Shown here one piece after another: positions 1-9,959 of a stretch of DNA of 64,000 bases. The position numbers and the translations under genes were made by a program. Position 1 is the stretch's first letter. Every line of letters starts with the position of its first letter. This DNA comes from Clostridiaceae bacterium 14S0207 (GTDB lineage Bacteria; Bacillota; Clostridia; Clostridiales; Clostridiaceae): the NCBI GenBank assembly GCA_003288255.1, contig CP026600.1:930001-994000 (forward strand). Direction: 5' to 3'. The notes below the pieces were generated by a model. It was not told the origin of the DNA, searched no databases, and worked only from the letters and a program-made list of their open reading frames with translations.

Positions 1-167
1 CTAATACTTATTTTGGTGAAGTTATAGAAAAACCAACTATAGGTGATAAGATTAAACAATTAGAAAAACAACATATAATAGAATGTATTAAACTTATGTA
101 TACATCAGAAATATTACTTTATATAATATATTTTATTATAATTTTACTTTGTTGGAGGATTAAATAA
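1..167 (+). CDS. cbiB: Adenosylcobinamide-phosphate synthase CbiB, C-terminal end (partial)
   Basis: The window opens inside an open frame that ends in TAA. The visible part contains YFGEVIEKPTIGD, which matches the conserved C-terminal block of CbiB/CobD-type synthases, followed by a hydrophobic segment as expected for this integral membrane protein. CbiB joins the aminopropanol arm to the corrin ring. The stop lies 2 bases before the start of cobD, so the two are translationally close in one operon. Only about 55 residues are visible; the identity also leans on the neighbouring cobalamin genes. Confidence 0.75.
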   Translation, partial: NTYFGEVIEKPTIGDKIKQLEKQHIIECIKLMYTSEILLYIIYFIIILLCWRIK

Positions 168-169
168 TT

Positions 170-1240
170 ATGGTACATGGAGGAGACGTTTATACAGAGG
201 GAATCTTAAAGGGAAAAGAACTTATAGATTTTAGTTCAAATATTAATCCGTTAGGAGTTCCTGAAAGTTTTAAGCTTCATGTAAATGAAGGTGTGGAAGC
301 TTTAGTACGTTATCCAGATATTAAATATAGAAGGCTTAAAGAAGCATTAAGTGAATATGCTGAAATAAACAAAGATTATTTGGTATTAGGCAATGGGGCA
401 GCAGAACTTTTAGATTTAGCTATAGGAAGTGTGAAATCTATAGCTTTAGTAGTACCGTCTTTTGCTGAATATGAATTAAGTTGCAAAAAATGGAATGTTT
501 CAATAAAATATATTTCTCTTCAAGAAAGAAATATAAAAGACAAATTATATGAAAAATATATTGATTATAATGATATAATTGAGGCATTAAAGTATAATGA
601 AGCACTAATGATAGCAAATCCTAACAATCCTAATGGTTCTATTATAGAAAAAAACAAATTTAAGGATATATTAGAATATGCAGAGGAAAATAATAAAATA
701 CTTATAATAGATGAAGCTTTTATTGAATTTGTTGGAGATATAAAGCTTTCACTTAAAGATTATGTGGAGAAATATAAATGTCTTTTTATTGTAAGAGCTT
801 TAACTAAGTTTTTTGCTATGCCAGGTATTCGTTTGGGATATGGGTTTTCTTCAAATGAGGAATTTTTAAATACAATAAAGAAAAAACAAAATCCGTGGAA
901 CATAAATTCTTTTGCAGAAATTGCAGGAGTATATGTATTGAAAGATAAAGAATATATAGAAAATAGCTTAAAATGGATCAAAAATGAAAGGGATTTTATA
1001 ATAAATTTTCTTCTAAAAATTAAAGTTATAAAAAAAGTATATAAAACACATGGAAATTTTGTTTTAGTGGAATTAGAAGAAAACTTAGATTGTAATAAAT
1101 TATATGAAAAGTTGTTTGAAAAATCTATTTTAATTAGAAAAGCAAATAACTATGTAAATCTTAACGATAAATATGTTAGATTTGCTATTAAAGATAGAGA
1201 AAAAAATAAGATTTTAATAGAGGCTTTAAAGGATCTTTAA
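170..1240 (+). CDS. cobD: L-threonine-O-3-phosphate decarboxylase CobD-like aminotransferase
   Basis: This is a PLP fold-type I enzyme of 356 aa, close to the usual CobD length. Visible landmarks are NPNNPNG (150-156), the cofactor-binding Asp in IIDEAF (181), the Schiff-base lysine in TKFF (213) and the substrate Arg in GIRLGYG (221). The N-terminal HGGD and FSSNINPLG motifs are typical of CobD/CobC rather than of HisC. It would make (R)-1-amino-2-propanol phosphate for the nucleotide loop. It sits between cbiB and cbiA, which supports CobD over histidinol-phosphate aminotransferase. Confidence 0.9.
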   Translation: MVHGGDVYTEGILKGKELIDFSSNINPLGVPESFKLHVNEGVEALVRYPDIKYRRLKEALSEYAEINKDYLVLGNGAAELLDLAIGSVKSIALVVPSFAEYELSCKKWNVSIKYISLQERNIKDKLYEKYIDYNDIIEALKYNEALMIANPNNPNGSIIEKNKFKDILEYAEENNKILIIDEAFIEFVGDIKLSLKDYVEKYKCLFIVRALTKFFAMPGIRLGYGFSSNEEFLNTIKKKQNPWNINSFAEIAGVYVLKDKEYIENSLKWIKNERDFIINFLLKIKVIKKVYKTHGNFVLVELEENLDCNKLYEKLFEKSILIRKANNYVNLNDKYVRFAIKDREKNKILIEALKDL

Positions 1241-1255
1241 AGGAGGAATTTAAAA

Positions 1256-2590
1256 GTGAAGGCTATAGTACTTTCTTCAAATAGCAGTGGTGGAGGAAAA
1301 ACAACGGTTACACTAGGGCTTATGAAGGCACTTAAAAATAGAAATTATAAAGTACAAGGATATAAGGTAGGACCTGATTATATAGATCCTGCTTTTCATG
1401 GAAAAATTACAGGAATTCCTTCTAGAAATTTAGATTTATTTATTATGGGAGAAGAGGGAGTTAAGGCTTCCTTTAGTAGAGGAAATGGAGATTTAGCAGT
1501 AGTAGAAGGTGTTATGGGATTTTATGATGGAAAAGGAATTGATACAGAATGTTCTACTTATGAAGTTAGTAAAACCTTAAATCTTCCTACAGTACTTGTA
1601 ATATCGCCTAAAGCTCAAGTTGCTACACTTTGTGCAGAATTAAATGGTATTAGAGATTTTAGAAATGCTGATATAAGAGGAGTTATTTTAAATAATATTA
1701 GTAGTTCATATTATACACTTTTAAAACAGGCAATAGAAACAAATTGTAATTTAAAGGTGTTTGGCTACTTACCTAAAAATGAAGAGTTAAAATTAGAAAG
1801 TAGACATTTAGGGTTGGTGCAAAGTAGTGAAATAGAAGATTTAGATGAAAAAATAGAACTTTGTGCAAAACTTTTAGAGGAATATGTTGATATAGATGAT
1901 CTTTTAAAAGAGTTTAAGGAAGTAGAAAAATATGAAGATAAATTTCATTTAGAAAATAAAAACTTAAAAATAGGTGTAGCTATGGATAAGGCCTTTAGTT
2001 TTTATTATAGAGAAAATTTAGAACTTTTAGATGAAATAGGAGAAATTATTTATTTTTCACCACTTAGTGATAAAGAATTACCTAAGAATTTAGATTTTTT
2101 ATATTTAGGTGGAGGATATCCTGAGGTGTTTTATGGTGAGTTAAGTAAAAATACTTCAATGCTAAAATCTATAAAAAGTGCTTTAGAAAATGGTTTAAGA
2201 TGTTATGCAGAATGTGGTGGAATGATGTATTTAACTAACTTTATTTATAAGGATGGGGAAGATACTAATGTTCAGAAAGAATCTTTAGTTTCTTTCCTTA
2301 GTGGAAATTCTTATATGACAAAACGATTACAAAATTTTGGGTATGCACAGGTTTCTATAGATAAAAAAAATTCTATGTTACCTGAAGGGTTAAAAATAAA
2401 ATGTCATGAATTCCATAAATCTTATGTAGATAATAAGGAAGATGCTATTTATACAGTTAGTAAGGTTAATTATTTAGGTAAGCTTAAAACATGGAATTGT
2501 GGATATATAAAAAATAATACATTAGGAGCATATGCTCATATTCATTTTTTTAATAATCTAGAGTTTTTTAAAGCAATACTTAATATATAA
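1256..2590 (+). CDS. cbiA: Cobyrinate a,c-diamide synthase CbiA
   Basis: The 444-aa product has an N-terminal P-loop of the dethiobiotin-synthetase type (SNSSGGGKTT, residues 8-17) and a C-terminal class I glutaminase-like domain with the nucleophile in AECGGMMYL (Cys320) and a late His (AYAHIHF). It amidates the a and c side chains of cobyrinate using glutamine and ATP. The start is GTG with AAAGGAGG a few bases upstream. It follows cobD by 15 nt. Confidence 0.95.
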   Translation: MKAIVLSSNSSGGGKTTVTLGLMKALKNRNYKVQGYKVGPDYIDPAFHGKITGIPSRNLDLFIMGEEGVKASFSRGNGDLAVVEGVMGFYDGKGIDTECSTYEVSKTLNLPTVLVISPKAQVATLCAELNGIRDFRNADIRGVILNNISSSYYTLLKQAIETNCNLKVFGYLPKNEELKLESRHLGLVQSSEIEDLDEKIELCAKLLEEYVDIDDLLKEFKEVEKYEDKFHLENKNLKIGVAMDKAFSFYYRENLELLDEIGEIIYFSPLSDKELPKNLDFLYLGGGYPEVFYGELSKNTSMLKSIKSALENGLRCYAECGGMMYLTNFIYKDGEDTNVQKESLVSFLSGNSYMTKRLQNFGYAQVSIDKKNSMLPEGLKIKCHEFHKSYVDNKEDAIYTVSKVNYLGKLKTWNCGYIKNNTLGAYAHIHFFNNLEFFKAILNI

Positions 2591-2653
2591 ATGTATAGTA
2601 AACATAAGAAAAAATAATTTGTTTAGAATTTAAATCATAAAGGAGATAAAATT

Positions 2654-3280
2654 ATGAGTTATATAAAAAAACCTATGGATATAGAAAAAAGAAGTTTTGA
2701 AATAATAGGGGAGGAAATGGGACCTCATAATTTTGATGATAGAGAACTTTCTATTATAAAGAGAGTAATTCATACCACAGCAGATTTCGAATATAAGGAT
2801 ATTATATATATAAGAGAAGGCGCTATAGATAGTGCATTAGAAACTTTAAAACAAGGAGTTACTATTTATACAGATACAAAGATGGCCTTATCTGGAATAA
2901 ATAAAAAAGCATTAGAACAATTAGGATGTAAGGTTATATGTTATGTAAGTGAACCAGATGTTGCAGCTATTGCAAAGGAAAGAGGAATTACTCGTTCTAT
3001 GGCTGGTGTTGAGAAAGCAGTAGAAGATGGTGCACAAATTTTTGTGTTTGGCAATGCACCGACTGCATTATTTAGATTAAAAGAACTTATGGAAGAGGGA
3101 AAAGCTCATCCAAGTTTTGTTGTTGCTGCACCTATAGGTTTTGTTGGAGCTGCTGAATCTAAAGAGGAATTTGAAACAGTTAATATGCCTATGATTACTA
3201 TTAGAGGTAGAAAAGGTGGAAGCACGGTTGCAGCTTCTATTATGAATGCTTTAATGTATATGATAGTAAAAAGAGACTAA
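2654..3280 (+). CDS. cbiC: Cobalt-precorrin-8 methylmutase CbiC
   Basis: The 208-aa protein matches CbiC/CobH precorrin isomerases along its length. The N-terminal motif RSFEIIGEEMG and the proposed catalytic His in RVIHTTADFEY (His40) are present, as is the C-terminal GRKGGSTVAASIMNAL. It moves the C-11 methyl group to C-12 to give cobyrinate. An AAAGGAG ribosome site precedes the ATG. Confidence 0.95.
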   Translation: MSYIKKPMDIEKRSFEIIGEEMGPHNFDDRELSIIKRVIHTTADFEYKDIIYIREGAIDSALETLKQGVTIYTDTKMALSGINKKALEQLGCKVICYVSEPDVAAIAKERGITRSMAGVEKAVEDGAQIFVFGNAPTALFRLKELMEEGKAHPSFVVAAPIGFVGAAESKEEFETVNMPMITIRGRKGGSTVAASIMNALMYMIVKRD

Positions 3281-3326
3281 TTAACTATTTAAAAGTTAAA
3301 TTCTTAAACCAAAAGAGGGAAACAGA

Positions 3327-4403
3327 ATGCTAGATTTATATGTATATAGTGAAGGCAAAAAGCTAAGGTGTGGTTATACTACAGGTTCCTGTGCTGCGGC
3401 TACAGCAAAAGCTGCTACACTTATGTTATATGGAACCGAAGATCTTTCAGAAATTACTATAGATACACCTAAAGGTATAAAAATTACGATTCCTATAGAA
3501 AAAGTTAATAGACAGAAGGAATATGTAGAGTGTTGTGTTTTAAAAGATGCCGGAGATGATCCAGATATTACTAATGGCCTAGAAATATGGGCTAGAGCAG
3601 ATAAAAAAGATATAGGATATACCTTGAAAGGTGGAAAAGGTGTAGGCATGGTTATGGGTGAAGGGTTATATGTTCCTAAAGGTGAATGGGCTATTAATCC
3701 AGAACCAAGAAAAATGATCGAAAAAGAAGTTAAAGGAGTTCTTCCTGAAAATTGTGGGGTTGAAATTACTATTTCAGTTCCAAAGGGGGAAGAAATAGCT
3801 AAAAAAACTTTTAATCCTAGATTAAACATAATAGGAGGAATTTCTATTTTAGGAACTACAGGTATTGTAACTCCTATGTCAGAAGAGGCTTTAAAGGATT
3901 CTGTAAAATTAGAAATAAATCAAAAGTTTGCAAATGGTGTTAAAGAACCAGTGCTTATTTTCGGAAACATGGGAGAAGATATGTGTAAGGAATTAAATAT
4001 AGATTCTAACAAATTAGTTACCATGTCTAACTATGTTGGTTTTACCTTGGAATGTTGTGGAAATCTAGGAATTAAAAGGATTACTATGGTAGGACATATA
4101 GGAAAGATGTGCAAAATATCTGCTGGGTGTTTCCAAACTCATAGTAGAGTATCCGATGTAAGATTAGAGGTTTTGGCATTAGAACTTGCCTTAATGGGTG
4201 CACCTAAAGAACTCTTTGAAAGAGTATATAATGAAAAAACCACAGAGGGTGCAGTAGCCATAATTGGAGAAGAATATAATGACGTTTATGATAGAATTGG
4301 GAAAAAAATAAAAAATAGAATTAAAATCTATTCTCATGATACCATAGAGGCGGAGATTGCTCTTTATTCTATGAAAAAAGGAATATTATATAAATCCTTT
4401 TAG
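3327..4403 (+). CDS. cbiD: Cobalt-precorrin-5B (C1)-methyltransferase CbiD
   Basis: The N-terminal [18 protein letters not shown] is the family signature. The length, 358 aa, is normal. CbiD carries out the C-1 methylation of the anaerobic pathway and has no counterpart in the aerobic route, so it marks this cluster as anaerobic. The late [13 protein letters not shown] motif is also present. It lies between cbiC and cbiE in the canonical order. Confidence 0.95.
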   Translation: MLDLYVYSEGKKLRCGYTTGSCAAATAKAATLMLYGTEDLSEITIDTPKGIKITIPIEKVNRQKEYVECCVLKDAGDDPDITNGLEIWARADKKDIGYTLKGGKGVGMVMGEGLYVPKGEWAINPEPRKMIEKEVKGVLPENCGVEITISVPKGEEIAKKTFNPRLNIIGGISILGTTGIVTPMSEEALKDSVKLEINQKFANGVKEPVLIFGNMGEDMCKELNIDSNKLVTMSNYVGFTLECCGNLGIKRITMVGHIGKMCKISAGCFQTHSRVSDVRLEVLALELALMGAPKELFERVYNEKTTEGAVAIIGEEYNDVYDRIGKKIKNRIKIYSHDTIEAEIALYSMKKGILYKSF

Positions 4404-4437
4404 ATATTTAGTAAGATATTAAGAAGGGGTGTTTTTT

Positions 4438-5055
4438 ATGAAGAATAAAACAACCTTATATGTTATAGGCTTAGGGCCGGGGCATAGAGATTACATACTT
4501 CCCAAAGCTATGAAATGCCTAACAAATGTTTCAGCAATAGTTGGGTTTAGTAGAGCTATGGAAAGTATTGATTTTATAGACAATAATAAAATAATAATAA
4601 AGTCCCTTAAAGATTTAAAGGACTTATATGAAAATGGTGAATATGAATCATTAGGAATCATAGCATCGGGAGATCCTTGTTATTATGGTATTACTAATTA
4701 TATTAAAAGTACAATTTCAAAAGATGTAAAAGTAGTACCAGGTATTAGTTCCTTCCAGTATCTTGCTAGTAAACTCGCACTTCCTTGGCAAAATGCATAT
4801 GTAGGAAGTATGCATGGACGAGAAGAGGATTTTTTAGATATAGTGAAAGAGCATAAATTAAGTTTTTGGCTTGTAGATAATAAATTTACTCCACAAACAT
4901 TATGCAAGTCCCTAGTAGAAAATAATATACGGGGCAAAGCATATGTAGGAGCAAATTTATCTTATGAATATGAGCAGATTTTCAAAGGGAATATAGAGGA
5001 AGTTGCAAAAGGAGAATTTTCTCATCTTAGTGTTTTAGTTATTGAAAGGGATTAA
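4438..5055 (+). CDS. cbiE: Cobalt-precorrin-7 (C5)-methyltransferase CbiE
   Basis: This 205-aa tetrapyrrole methylase begins with YVIGLGPGHRDYI, the glycine-rich SAM-binding loop of the family, and has GDPCYYG and VVPGISS motifs. It methylates C-5. An upstream in-frame GTG at 4429 overlaps the AAGAAGGGG ribosome site, so the ATG at 4438 is preferred. The partner decarboxylating enzyme CbiT is encoded separately just downstream. Confidence 0.93.
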   Translation: MKNKTTLYVIGLGPGHRDYILPKAMKCLTNVSAIVGFSRAMESIDFIDNNKIIIKSLKDLKDLYENGEYESLGIIASGDPCYYGITNYIKSTISKDVKVVPGISSFQYLASKLALPWQNAYVGSMHGREEDFLDIVKEHKLSFWLVDNKFTPQTLCKSLVENNIRGKAYVGANLSYEYEQIFKGNIEEVAKGEFSHLSVLVIERD

Positions 5056-5096
5056 ATTTAAAAATAAGTGTTGCAAAATAAGTGAGGAATAAATAA

Positions 5097-5657
5097 ATGA
5101 AATATATAAGAGATGATGAATTTATTCGTGGTGATTGTCCAATGACTAAGGAAGAAATTAGAATTCTTAGCATTGCAAAAATGGAATTAAGAGAGGATTC
5201 GAATGTATTAGATGTAGGAGCAGGAACAGGGTCTGTTACTGTTCAAGCAGCTAAGATTGCAACAAAAGGAAAAGTAATCGGCATAGAAAAAGATGAAGCT
5301 GCATTAGATACTATTTATAAAAATATAGAAAAGTTTCAAGCTATTAATTTAAAAGTATTAGAAGGAAATGCAATGGAACATCTTAAATCAATGAATGAAA
5401 AATTTGATTCTATTTTCGTAGGTGGAAGTAGTGGAGAACTGGAAGAGATAATTGAAGAATCATTAAGAATGTTAAAAGATGAGGGTGTAATGGTTTTAAA
5501 TTTTATTACAATAAATAATCTTTATACAGCTATGAAAAAGTTAAAAGATTTAAATTGTAAAGTAGAATGTACTCAAATTTCGGTAAGCAAAACCCGTGGT
5601 CAAAGTTACATGTTGATGGGTATGAATCCAATATTTATTTTAACAGCAAGAAAATAA
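5097..5657 (+). CDS. cbiT: Cobalt-precorrin-6B (C15)-methyltransferase CbiT
   Basis: A 186-aa class I methyltransferase with motif I LDVGAGTGSVTVQAA and the CbiT N-terminus DDEFIRGDCPMTKEEIR. CbiT methylates C-15 and decarboxylates the C-12 acetate. CbiE and CbiT are fused as CobL in many organisms; here they are adjacent separate genes. Its stop is 17 nt before cbiL. Confidence 0.95.
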   Translation: MKYIRDDEFIRGDCPMTKEEIRILSIAKMELREDSNVLDVGAGTGSVTVQAAKIATKGKVIGIEKDEAALDTIYKNIEKFQAINLKVLEGNAMEHLKSMNEKFDSIFVGGSSGELEEIIEESLRMLKDEGVMVLNFITINNLYTAMKKLKDLNCKVECTQISVSKTRGQSYMLMGMNPIFILTARK

Positions 5658-5674
5658 GGAGGACTAGAATAGAG

Positions 5675-6340
5675 ATGGCAACTTTATATGGAATTGGTGT
5701 AGGTCCTGGAGATAAGGAACTTATAACATTAAAAGCAGTAAATACTATAAAAAAAGTAGATGTAGTTGTAGTACCAACAGCTATGAAGGATGGAGAAAGT
5801 ATTGCCTATGAAATAGCAAAGGATTATATAGAAGAAGGTACTGAAGTTTTATTTAAGCATTTTCCAATGGGAGGAGCTGAACAAGAACAAAAAATTTATG
5901 AGGCTTATGAAGAAGTTGCGGCCATTTTAGCTACTGGTAAAGATGTTGCATTTTTAACTATAGGAGATCCATTTGTATTTAGTACATATATCTATCTTTT
6001 AAATCATATGCAAGAAAAAGGATTTGAAGTAAAAACAATTCCGGGAATTACTTCTTTCTGTGCTTCTGCATCACTTGCAGGGCAACCATTAGTTATTGGG
6101 GATGAGCCACTTTTAATACTTCCAGCTACTAGACTAGATTCTGTTAAAGATGAGAAGTTTTTAGTCATAATGAAATTTTATAAGGTTGAGGAACAAGTAA
6201 TTAACTTCCTAGAAGAAAGAAGATTCCAGTATGTATGTGTTAAGAGAGCTGGAAGAGAAGGGCAAGAAATTCTAAAAACTAGGGAAGAGATTATAAATTC
6301 AAGAGATTATATGAGTTTAATTATTGCAAGACGTAAATAA
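5675..6340 (+). CDS. cbiL: Cobalt-factor II C20-methyltransferase CbiL
   Basis: The 221-aa tetrapyrrole methylase starts [20 protein letters not shown], the usual CbiL/CobI N-terminus, and has [11 protein letters not shown] and TIPGITSF. The open frame extends upstream into cbiT, but an AAGGAGG site at 5656-5662 places the start at this ATG. It adds the C-20 methyl group. Confidence 0.93.
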   Translation: MATLYGIGVGPGDKELITLKAVNTIKKVDVVVVPTAMKDGESIAYEIAKDYIEEGTEVLFKHFPMGGAEQEQKIYEAYEEVAAILATGKDVAFLTIGDPFVFSTYIYLLNHMQEKGFEVKTIPGITSFCASASLAGQPLVIGDEPLLILPATRLDSVKDEKFLVIMKFYKVEEQVINFLEERRFQYVCVKRAGREGQEILKTREEIINSRDYMSLIIARRK

Positions 6341-6367
6341 TAAGAGCAAATTTTAGGAGGAATAATA

Positions 6368-7120
6368 ATGATATACTTTATTGGAGCAGGTCCTGGAGAT
6401 GTAGATTTAATAACTGTAAAAGGAAGAAATACTTTGGCTAAAGCTGATATAGTTATATATGCAGGCTCATTAGTAAGTGCAGAACATTTAAAGTTCTGTA
6501 AGGATGGAGTAGAAAAATATAACTCTGCTTCTATGACATTAGAAGAAGTTATTGAGGTTATGTTAAAAGGAGAACAAGAAGGAAAAATAACAGTGAGATT
6601 ACATACTGGAGATCCTTCAATATATGGAGCCATAAAAGAACAGATGGATGAACTTGATAAACATGGTGATATAAAATACGAAGTTATACCAGGGGTAAGT
6701 TCTTGTATGGCGGCAGCAGCAGCTATTAAAAAAGAGTTTACATTACCATCAATTACTCAAACAGTGATTTTAACAAGAGTAGAAGGAAGAACTCCAGTAC
6801 CGGAAACTGAAGATCTAGAAAATTTAGCAAGAATAGGAGCTTCAATGGCTATATTCCTATCTATTAGTATGATTGAAAAGGTTGTTGCTAAGTTAAGAAA
6901 AGGTTATGGAAAAAATGTTCCAATAGCTATAGTTGAAAGAGCTACTTGGGAAGATCAAAGAGTAATATATGGAACATTAGATGATATAGCAGAAAAAGTA
7001 CATGAAGCTGGTATTACAAAATGTGCACAAATATTAGTTGGTGATTTTATAGATTGTGAATATGATAAGAGTAAATTATATGATAAAACTTTCACTCATA
7101 TGTTTAGAGAAGGAAAGTAA
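6368..7120 (+). CDS. cbiF: Cobalt-precorrin-4 C11-methyltransferase CbiF
   Basis: The 250-aa protein has the methylase motifs [26 protein letters not shown] and VIPGVSS, and the CbiF-specific [12 protein letters not shown] region. It methylates C-11. A TTTAGGAGG ribosome site is well spaced from the ATG. Confidence 0.95.
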   Translation: MIYFIGAGPGDVDLITVKGRNTLAKADIVIYAGSLVSAEHLKFCKDGVEKYNSASMTLEEVIEVMLKGEQEGKITVRLHTGDPSIYGAIKEQMDELDKHGDIKYEVIPGVSSCMAAAAAIKKEFTLPSITQTVILTRVEGRTPVPETEDLENLARIGASMAIFLSISMIEKVVAKLRKGYGKNVPIAIVERATWEDQRVIYGTLDDIAEKVHEAGITKCAQILVGDFIDCEYDKSKLYDKTFTHMFREGK

Positions 7121-7141
7121 GTTTGGAGAAGGAAATAAATA

Positions 7142-8167
7142 ATGAAAAAATCCTTAAGAGAGTTTATGGCTATAATTTGTGTTACTGAAGCTGGAAATAA
7201 GCTTGCCGAAAATATAAGCAATATTTATGAAACACATATATATAAAAGATGCGAGGTTAAAGAAAGAGGAATAAAGGACGTTACACAGGAGGCTTTCTCA
7301 AAATTTAATTTTGTTATATTTATAAGTTCCACTGGTATTGCTGTAAGAAGTATAGCACCCTTTATAAAATCTAAAACAGAAGATCCAGGAGTATTAGTAA
7401 TAGACAATAGTTCAAGGTATATTATTTCACTTTTAAGTGGACATATTGGAGGAGCTAATGAACTTACACAAAAATTATCAAGTTATTTAGGTGCTATGCC
7501 TATAATAACAACGGCTACAGATAATTTAGGAGTTATTGCACCGGATGTTATAGCCAAAAATAATGAGCTTATAATAGATGATATGAAAATATGTAAGAAT
7601 GTAGCAGCTTCTTTAGTTCATGGAGAAAAGGTGGCTTTCTTAGATGAAGATAATAAAATTTCACTTCCAAAAGGTTATGAAAGTTATAAAGAGGATGAAA
7701 AATATAAGGCAATAGTTATAGTTACCAATAAAGTAAGTCTAGATATTGCTGAAAGAATAGATAACATCCCAATTTTAAAACTTATAAGAAAAAATATAGT
7801 TTTAGGAATAGGATGTAAAAAAGATTATGATTCTTTTTCTATGGAAGAAAAAGTTTTTAAAAAGTTAAGTGAAATGAATATAGATAAGAGAAGTGTAAAA
7901 ATTATTGGTACTGCTTGGATAAAAGAAAAAGAAGAAGCTATTATTAACTTAAAACAGAATCTAAATTGTGAAATGAAAGTTTTTAGTAAGGAAGAGATTA
8001 AAAAAGTTCAATGCAAATATAAGGGTTCTGACTTTGTTGAAAAAACTTTAGGAATAAGATGTGTGTGTGAACCTTCTGTGGAATTATCAGGTGGAGTCTT
8101 ATTTACAGATAAAATGCCAATGCAAGGGATGACCTTATGTATAGGTAAACTTTTTAAAAAGATCTAG
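7142..8167 (+). CDS. cbiG: Cobalt-precorrin 5A hydrolase CbiG
   Basis: The 341-aa protein shows the CbiG layout: an N-terminal domain with FVIFISSTGIAVRSIAP and LLSGHIGGANELT, and a C-terminal domain with LGIGCKKD and the closing GMTLCIGK. It opens the delta-lactone ring and releases acetaldehyde. A second ATG eight codons in is possible but has no better ribosome site. A 111-nt gap separates it from cbiH; I see no clear promoter there. Confidence 0.93.
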   Translation: MKKSLREFMAIICVTEAGNKLAENISNIYETHIYKRCEVKERGIKDVTQEAFSKFNFVIFISSTGIAVRSIAPFIKSKTEDPGVLVIDNSSRYIISLLSGHIGGANELTQKLSSYLGAMPIITTATDNLGVIAPDVIAKNNELIIDDMKICKNVAASLVHGEKVAFLDEDNKISLPKGYESYKEDEKYKAIVIVTNKVSLDIAERIDNIPILKLIRKNIVLGIGCKKDYDSFSMEEKVFKKLSEMNIDKRSVKIIGTAWIKEKEEAIINLKQNLNCEMKVFSKEEIKKVQCKYKGSDFVEKTLGIRCVCEPSVELSGGVLFTDKMPMQGMTLCIGKLFKKI

Positions 8168-8278
8168 TCCGTATAATATATTAAAATTAATCAACTGTAA
8201 ATATCTGGTGTTTAAAGCTACGAAGTTTTATATTTTAATTTAAAGTATAAGTTCTTTATATTAAAAAGGAGAAATGAA

Positions 8279-8998
8279 ATGAAAAAATTATATGTAATAG
8301 GAATAGGACCAGGAGGTCTTGATTACTTAACAGTTAAAGCGAAAAAAGCTATAGAAGAAAGTGATGTTATTGTAGGATATATTAAATATATAGAAATGGT
8401 AAAACCTCTTTTAGAAGGAAAAGAAGTTTTTAAAACAGGCATGAAAGGTGAAGAGGAAAGATGTAGAAAAGCTATAGAACTTGCAGAGGACAAAGTAGTT
8501 TCTGTTATAAGTACAGGAGACTCTGGAATATATGGTATGGCAGGATTAATTCTTCAACTTAAAAATGATGCTGCAATAGAAATAATCCCAGGTGTTACTG
8601 CATCTTCAGCAGCAGCTTCAGTTTTAGGTGCTCCACTTATGCATGATAATTGCAATATAAGTTTAAGTGATCTTATGACTCCTTATGATCTTATTAAGAA
8701 AAGAGTGAAAAATGCTGCTGATGGGGATTTTATAATATCTTTATATAATCCCAAAAGTAAGGGAAGACCACATTATTTAGCAGAATGTATGGACATTATA
8801 AAAGAATATAGGGATGGAAAAACTCCAATAGGTGTAGTTAAAAATGCATTAAGAGAAGGACAAGAAGTTCGTATATTTACATTAGATAATTTTGATACTG
8901 AGGTTGTAGATATGTTTTCTATAGTAGTTGTAGGAAATAGTCAAAGTTATATTGAAAATAATAGGATTATAACTCCAAGAGGATATAAAGTAAGATAA
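8279..8998 (+). CDS. cbiH: Cobalt-factor III C17-methyltransferase CbiH
   Basis: The 239-aa methylase begins with LYVIGIGPGGLDYLTVKAK and carries STGDSGIYGMAG, IIPGVTASSAAASVLGAPLMHD and SLYNPKSKGRP, all CbiH/CobJ signatures. It methylates C-17 and drives ring contraction. An earlier ATG at 8274 is followed at once by TGA and is not used. Confidence 0.95.
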   Translation: MKKLYVIGIGPGGLDYLTVKAKKAIEESDVIVGYIKYIEMVKPLLEGKEVFKTGMKGEEERCRKAIELAEDKVVSVISTGDSGIYGMAGLILQLKNDAAIEIIPGVTASSAAASVLGAPLMHDNCNISLSDLMTPYDLIKKRVKNAADGDFIISLYNPKSKGRPHYLAECMDIIKEYRDGKTPIGVVKNALREGQEVRIFTLDNFDTEVVDMFSIVVVGNSQSYIENNRIITPRGYKVR

Positions 8999-9017
8999 AG
9001 TTTTACTTATATAAATA

Positions 9018-9058
9018 ATAGGCTATGTTAGAAAAGAATTTCGGCTAACATAGCCTAT
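9018..9058 (+). other. Perfect 14-bp hairpin between cbiH and cbiJ
   Basis: ATAGGCTATGTTAG (9018-9031) and CTAACATAGCCTAT (9045-9058) are exact inverted repeats around a 13-nt loop. No T-run follows; the cbiJ ribosome site AAGGAG begins soon after. It could be an RNA processing or stability element or a weak attenuator inside the operon. Confidence 0.6.
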
Positions 9059-9083
9059 AATATAATAAGGAGAGATATTATAT

Positions 9084-9884
9084 ATGATAGGATTAATTTT
9101 AGGTACTTCAGAAGGAAAGAAAATTTTATCATTATTAAATCAATTTACAGAGGATATATTTGTATCTACAGCAACAGAATATGGTGGAGAGTTGTTAAAG
9201 GATTATAAATATAAGGTGTTAAATACAACTCCATTAGATGTAGAGGGATTAAAAAATGTAATTAAGAAACATAACATAGATATATTTGTAGATGGGTCTC
9301 ATCCCTATGCATTAATAGTTACTGAAAATTTAAAAAAAGCATGTAACGATATGAATATAAATTATTTAAGATATGAAAGACCCTCTGTAGTAGATAAATA
9401 TATTTATGATAAAAATGGTGAATTAGATAAAAATAATAATGTGGTAGTTGTACATAGTTATGAAGAATTATTACCAAATCTTAAAAATTTACAAGGAAAT
9501 ATATTAAATACTACTGGAAGTAGAAATATAAAAAAGATTATAGATTTCAATTTAGAAAATAGAATAATTCATAGAGTACTTCCTACTTTAAAAGTTATGG
9601 AGGAATTAGAGCATTTAAAAATATTACCAGAGAATATAGTAGCTATAAAAGGACCTATAAGTTACGAACTTAATATCGCATTTATAAAGGAGTGTAATGC
9701 ACAAGCTATTTTAATGAAAGATAGTGGGGTACAAGGAGGAACAGAGGAAAAAATAAGGGCAGCTATAGATAGTAATATTAAAGCTTATGTAATAGGTAGA
9801 AAAAAGGAACAAGGCATTAATATATTTTCTAAAGAAGAAGACTTAGTGAAACAAATAAAGGAACTTAGTACTAGGCAAAAATAA
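9084..9884 (+). CDS. cbiJ: Cobalt-precorrin-6A reductase CbiJ
   Basis: The 266-aa protein begins MIGLILGTSEGKKILSLL and contains VDGSHPYALIVTENL, ILNTTGSRNI, HRVLPTL and KDSGVQGGTEEKI, which together are typical of CbiJ/CobK. It reduces the ring of cobalt-precorrin-6A with a nicotinamide cofactor. It is the last clear ring-synthesis gene of the operon. Confidence 0.95.
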   Translation: MIGLILGTSEGKKILSLLNQFTEDIFVSTATEYGGELLKDYKYKVLNTTPLDVEGLKNVIKKHNIDIFVDGSHPYALIVTENLKKACNDMNINYLRYERPSVVDKYIYDKNGELDKNNNVVVVHSYEELLPNLKNLQGNILNTTGSRNIKKIIDFNLENRIIHRVLPTLKVMEELEHLKILPENIVAIKGPISYELNIAFIKECNAQAILMKDSGVQGGTEEKIRAAIDSNIKAYVIGRKKEQGINIFSKEEDLVKQIKELSTRQK

Positions 9885-9959
9885 AGAGTATATGTTATAA
9901 TTTCCTTATATTAACTATATAATGTTAATATAAGTTTTTTTATAGAAAAGGTGATATAT

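Noticed and set aside
8168-8278. Small gene between cbiG and cbiH
   Set aside because: No frame with a start and ribosome site covers the gap; only AT-rich sequence is seen.
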